From Lachnospiraceae bacterium (GTDB lineage Bacteria > Bacillota > Clostridia > Lachnospirales > Lachnospiraceae), in assembly GCA_017621815.1 (NCBI GenBank), contig JAGASK010000008.1, forward strand, positions 20,101 through 84,100: DNA of 64,000 bases, written 5' to 3'. Position 1 is the stretch's first letter; every line of letters begins with the position of its first letter. The position numbers and the translations under genes are program-made. A model generated the notes under the pieces. That model saw only the letters and a list, made by a program, of their open reading frames with translations. It was not told the origin of the DNA and made no database searches. Below, in pieces: positions 62,010 through 64,000 of this stretch.

Positions 62010-62453
62010 CTATCTGCCAATCCCCATACCGCCGGCTTCCAGCTGAACCGTCACCAGCTTTTTGCAAAGATACTGAATCAAATCCTTTCTGGTAATGATT
62101 CCTATGAATCTCTTTCTGTCATCAATAACCGGTACAAAGTTCTGGTTCATGGCTTTATTCAATAAATCTTCCATATTTACATCAACATCTACAGGTTCAT
62201 TATCCCATTTTCGTTTGATATCCATAATGGAAATTCCTTCTGCTTCCCTTAATGACAGGTCATTTCTGTCCTTAATGCTCCAAAGCAGGTCTCCTTCCGT
62301 CAGGGTTCCCATATAATGACCGTCAGTCCTGCTGATTATGGGAACGGCGGAATAGCTGTGATGCTCCATTTTCTCAAGAGCCTGCCTTAAGGAATCTGTA
62401 TCATATACATACGCCACTTCATTTTTAGGCGTTAAAAAAAATAAAATATTCAT
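62010..62453 (-). CDS. CBS-domain pair protein
   Basis: A 147-residue protein made of two CBS motifs: DTDSLRQALEKMEHHSYSAV to GTLTEGDLLW, and NMEDLLNKAMNQNFVPVIDD to GIITRKDLIQYL. CBS pairs bind adenine nucleotides and usually regulate other proteins. It lies 19 bp before greA in the same direction. GGGGAG precedes the ATG. The ligand and partner are unknown. Confidence 0.9.
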   Translation of the reverse strand: MNILFFLTPKNEVAYVYDTDSLRQALEKMEHHSYSAVPIISRTDGHYMGTLTEGDLLWSIKDRNDLSLREAEGISIMDIKRKWDNEPVDVDVNMEDLLNKAMNQNFVPVIDDRKRFIGIITRKDLIQYLCKKLVTVQLEAGGMGIGR

Positions 62454-62523
62454 TTGTGTTTTCTCCCCGGTTCTTTGCAGACTGCCCCGCCAGGAACCGT
62501 TTTATCTGAATCTGTCCTTTCTT

Positions 62524-63075
62524 CTATTGATTAAAAACAATCTTACGAGCCAGTTCTTCTTTTGCTTCGCTGCCTTTTAAATATTCCACAATGGCAAGTC
62601 CAAAATCAATGGCACATCCCATGCCTCTGCCGGTAATAATCTTTCCGTCGGTAACTGCCGGCTCATAAACAATCTCCGCACCTGCAAGTTCTTTTTCAAA
62701 ACCGGGATAGGCAATCGCTCTTTTACCCTGTAAATGTCCTCTGTGTCCTAAAATGGAGGGTGCTGCACAGATTGCGCAGACAGGCTTTCCGCCTGCCACG
62801 AAAGCGTCCACCTGCTCCATTAATGCTCCGCACGCTTCCAGGTTTCTTGTTCCCGGACCGCCTCCGGGAAGTACAATTACGTCCACCTGCTCAAAATTCA
62901 CTTCTTTCAGCAGTTTGTCTGTTACTACAGGAATATGATGGGAGCCCTCTACGGTTTTATCTTCCATAACGGAAACCATATCTGTATCTATACTTTCTCT
63001 TCTCAGTAAATCCACTACTGTAAGCGCTTCTATCTCCTCAAATCCTTCCGCAAAAAATACACATACTTTACTCAT
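62524..63075 (-). CDS. DJ-1/PfpI family protein
   Basis: A 183-residue protein of the DJ-1 branch. FAEGFEEIEALTVVDLLRR carries the conserved Glu, VLPGGGPGTRNL and the nucleophile elbow AICAAPSILG (Cys near 106) follow, then GRGMGCAIDFGLAI. Members act as redox-linked chaperones or glyoxalases. A leader hairpin CCGGCC..TTT/AAAGGCCGG lies at 63100-63128. Confidence 0.93.
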   Translation of the reverse strand: MSKVCVFFAEGFEEIEALTVVDLLRRESIDTDMVSVMEDKTVEGSHHIPVVTDKLLKEVNFEQVDVIVLPGGGPGTRNLEACGALMEQVDAFVAGGKPVCAICAAPSILGHRGHLQGKRAIAYPGFEKELAGAEIVYEPAVTDGKIITGRGMGCAIDFGLAIVEYLKGSEAKEELARKIVFNQ

Positions 63076-63334
63076 GATTAACCCCTGCCTTTCTGTCTGC
63101 CGGCCGCTTTGTTTTTGCTAAAGGCCGGTCAGATATCTAAAAAACTTATGATAATATTTTACCATTAATGACTTCATTTTCCAATGAATGTTTTATTAAG
63201 ATTTGTGAATGTTTTGTAAATTTCTTTTTTTCTTTTCATTATAAATATATTTTTCTATAATTACAGAACCTGTATAATTGTTAAATAAATAATTATAAAT
63301 GTTGTAATATATTCAAAAAAACATAAAAAACCAA

Positions 63335-63363
63335 TTGAATATAAGGTGATCATGTGTTACTAT
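63335..63363 (+). promoter_or_regulatory. Promoter of the Rpn-type nuclease gene
   Basis: TTGAAT (63335-63340) and TACTAT (63358-63363) are 17 bp apart, 200 bp before the start codon. Confidence 0.5.
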
Positions 63364-63424
63364 ATGCCTAAAGCAAAAGATTTCTATAAGCAAAAGCTTA
63401 TTTGGCGGCACTGCCGCATCTGAC

Positions 63425-63446
63425 AGAACAGTCTGTTCTTTTTTCT
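63425..63446 (+). terminator. Putative attenuator in the Rpn-type gene leader
   Basis: A 6-bp stem AGAACA-GTC-TGTTCT is followed by TTTTT, placed between the promoter and the gene. Confidence 0.4.
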
Positions 63447-63563
63447 TTGAAATCCTGCTTTTAAAAATCCAATCAATATGACAAAAGCAGGAAGATGAGA
63501 ACAAATACGGCTGTTGCCGGAAAGGTTTTTCCATACATTTTCCTGCGGTAAGGAGGAAAACAT

Positions 63564-64000
63564 ATGGAGACCAAAACAGTAACGAAACTAAAGAATTTAA
63601 ACCTGGTGGACAAATTTCTTTTTGATGAAACCATGGAAAACAGGGAGGCTTATGAAGCGGCAGTCAGCATCCTGCTTGAAAATGAAGTGGAACTGCTTGA
63701 CAAACCTCAAACAGAAAAGGAATTGAGAATATCGCCGCAGCTTCGTGAAGTCAGGCTGGATGTGGTCAGCATGGACCGCAGCAAAAAAATTTATTACACG
63801 GAAATGCAGCAAAGAAATACAGGAAATCTCCGGAAAAGAAGCCGGTATTATCAGGCGCAGCTGGATGTCTCCCTCCTGGAGCCGGGAACCCGGGATTTTG
63901 GTGCGCTGAATGACAGCTGTTTCATATTAATAGCGCCTTTTGATATTTTCGGGAAGGGACTGTGCCGTTATACCTTTGAAGGAACCTGCAGGGAGTGTCC
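63564..64000 (+). CDS. Rpn family recombination-promoting nuclease / PD-(D/E)XK transposase-like protein (partial)
   Basis: The first 145 residues are in the window and the frame is open to the end. RLDVVSMDRSKKIYYTEMQQ (about 57-76) is the nuclease motif, with the Asp and the E-x-Q typical of the Rpn/transposase_31-like PD-(D/E)XK family, and RKRSRYYQAQLDVSLL follows. AAGGAGG lies 7 nt before the ATG. These genes are often multicopy in Lachnospiraceae and are linked to recombination; they can be mobile. Confidence 0.88.
   Translation, partial: METKTVTKLKNLNLVDKFLFDETMENREAYEAAVSILLENEVELLDKPQTEKELRISPQLREVRLDVVSMDRSKKIYYTEMQQRNTGNLRKRSRYYQAQLDVSLLEPGTRDFGALNDSCFILIAPFDIFGKGLCRYTFEGTCREC

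Larger units (their letters stand above)
63076..63563. other. AT-rich intergenic region and structured leader
   Basis: No gene seen. The left part (63150-63330) is very AT-rich. The right part is the leader of the Rpn-type gene: promoter at 63335-63363, then hairpins GCGGC-ACT-GCCGC (63405-63417), AGAACA-GTC-TGTTCT plus a T run (63425-63444) and TCCTGCTTTT/AAAAGCAGGA (63453-63492). Confidence 0.6.

Noticed and set aside
63150-63330. Origin-like AT-rich region
   Set aside because: No DnaA boxes or dnaA/dnaN genes are nearby; ordinary AT-rich spacer is sufficient.

Overview
The window is chromosomal DNA of moderate to low GC from a spore-forming Firmicute, most likely a Lachnospiraceae (Clostridium cluster XIVa) gut bacterium. 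Indications are an alpha/beta-type small acid-soluble spore protein, a CotH-family protein, YtvI-like and YtaF/MntP-like membrane proteins, the tig-clpP-clpX-lon-engB order, an SfsA-MutY fusion, an AmtB-GlnK fusion and an Rpn-type PD-(D/E)XK transposase-like gene. I could not run a database search, so the family assignment is inferred.

Layout. 0-5.2 kb: the 5' part of a MATE transporter gene, then a tight minus-strand operon VTC domain - DUF4956 - CotH - ComEC-like metallo-hydrolase. 5.4-10.3 kb: argS, queH, purA and a YczE-like membrane protein. 10.3-13.3 kb: an AT-rich accessory patch with a 53-bp tandem repeat, decayed gene remnants, a lipoprotein with a proline/glutamate/threonine linker and a lone XRE regulator. 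13.4-26.1 kb: a chemoreceptor, ilvE, xpaC-telA, thyA-folA, a beta-CASP nuclease preceded by a composite palindromic repeat, a YtaF/MntP-like protein and a Ca-type P-ATPase. 26.1-34.7 kb: a Cys-rich surface protein, tRNA-Gly(GCC), a GH3 hydrolase, an LUD-domain protein, glyA, a lipid kinase - PAP2 pair and a GT2 glycosyltransferase. 34.8-42.5 kb: SfsA-MutY, a 5'-nucleotidase, a DUF1653 protein, an exported protein, a YitJ-like one-carbon fusion and amtB-glnK behind a leader with two successive attenuators. 42.5-48.4 kb: HD protein, aldose epimerase-like protein, DUF308, VanZ, truA, a D-2-hydroxyacid dehydrogenase and an AI-2E/YtvI permease, several with 4-nt start/stop overlaps. 48.4-54.9 kb: engB, lon, clpX, clpP and tig; tig carries an apparent 1-nt deletion. 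55-61 kb: a nickel-chaperone locus (HTH/Fe-S/FAD oxidoreductase, hypA, DUF5692, hypB) divergent from a TM1266-type regulator and an ECF S component. 61-64 kb: SASP, greA, CBS, a DJ-1 protein and the start of an Rpn-type nuclease gene with a structured leader.

How the genes work together. The VTC/DUF4956/CotH set looks like a polyphosphate- or phosphotransfer-linked envelope system. thyA, folA, glyA and the homocysteine methyltransferase/MTHFR fusion cover much of the folate one-carbon cycle. tig, clpP, clpX and lon are the protein folding and turnover block. hypA and hypB flanking DUF5692 beside an iron-sulfur flavoprotein, with no hydrogenase subunit in view, is the least explained assembly and the best candidate for an undescribed system.
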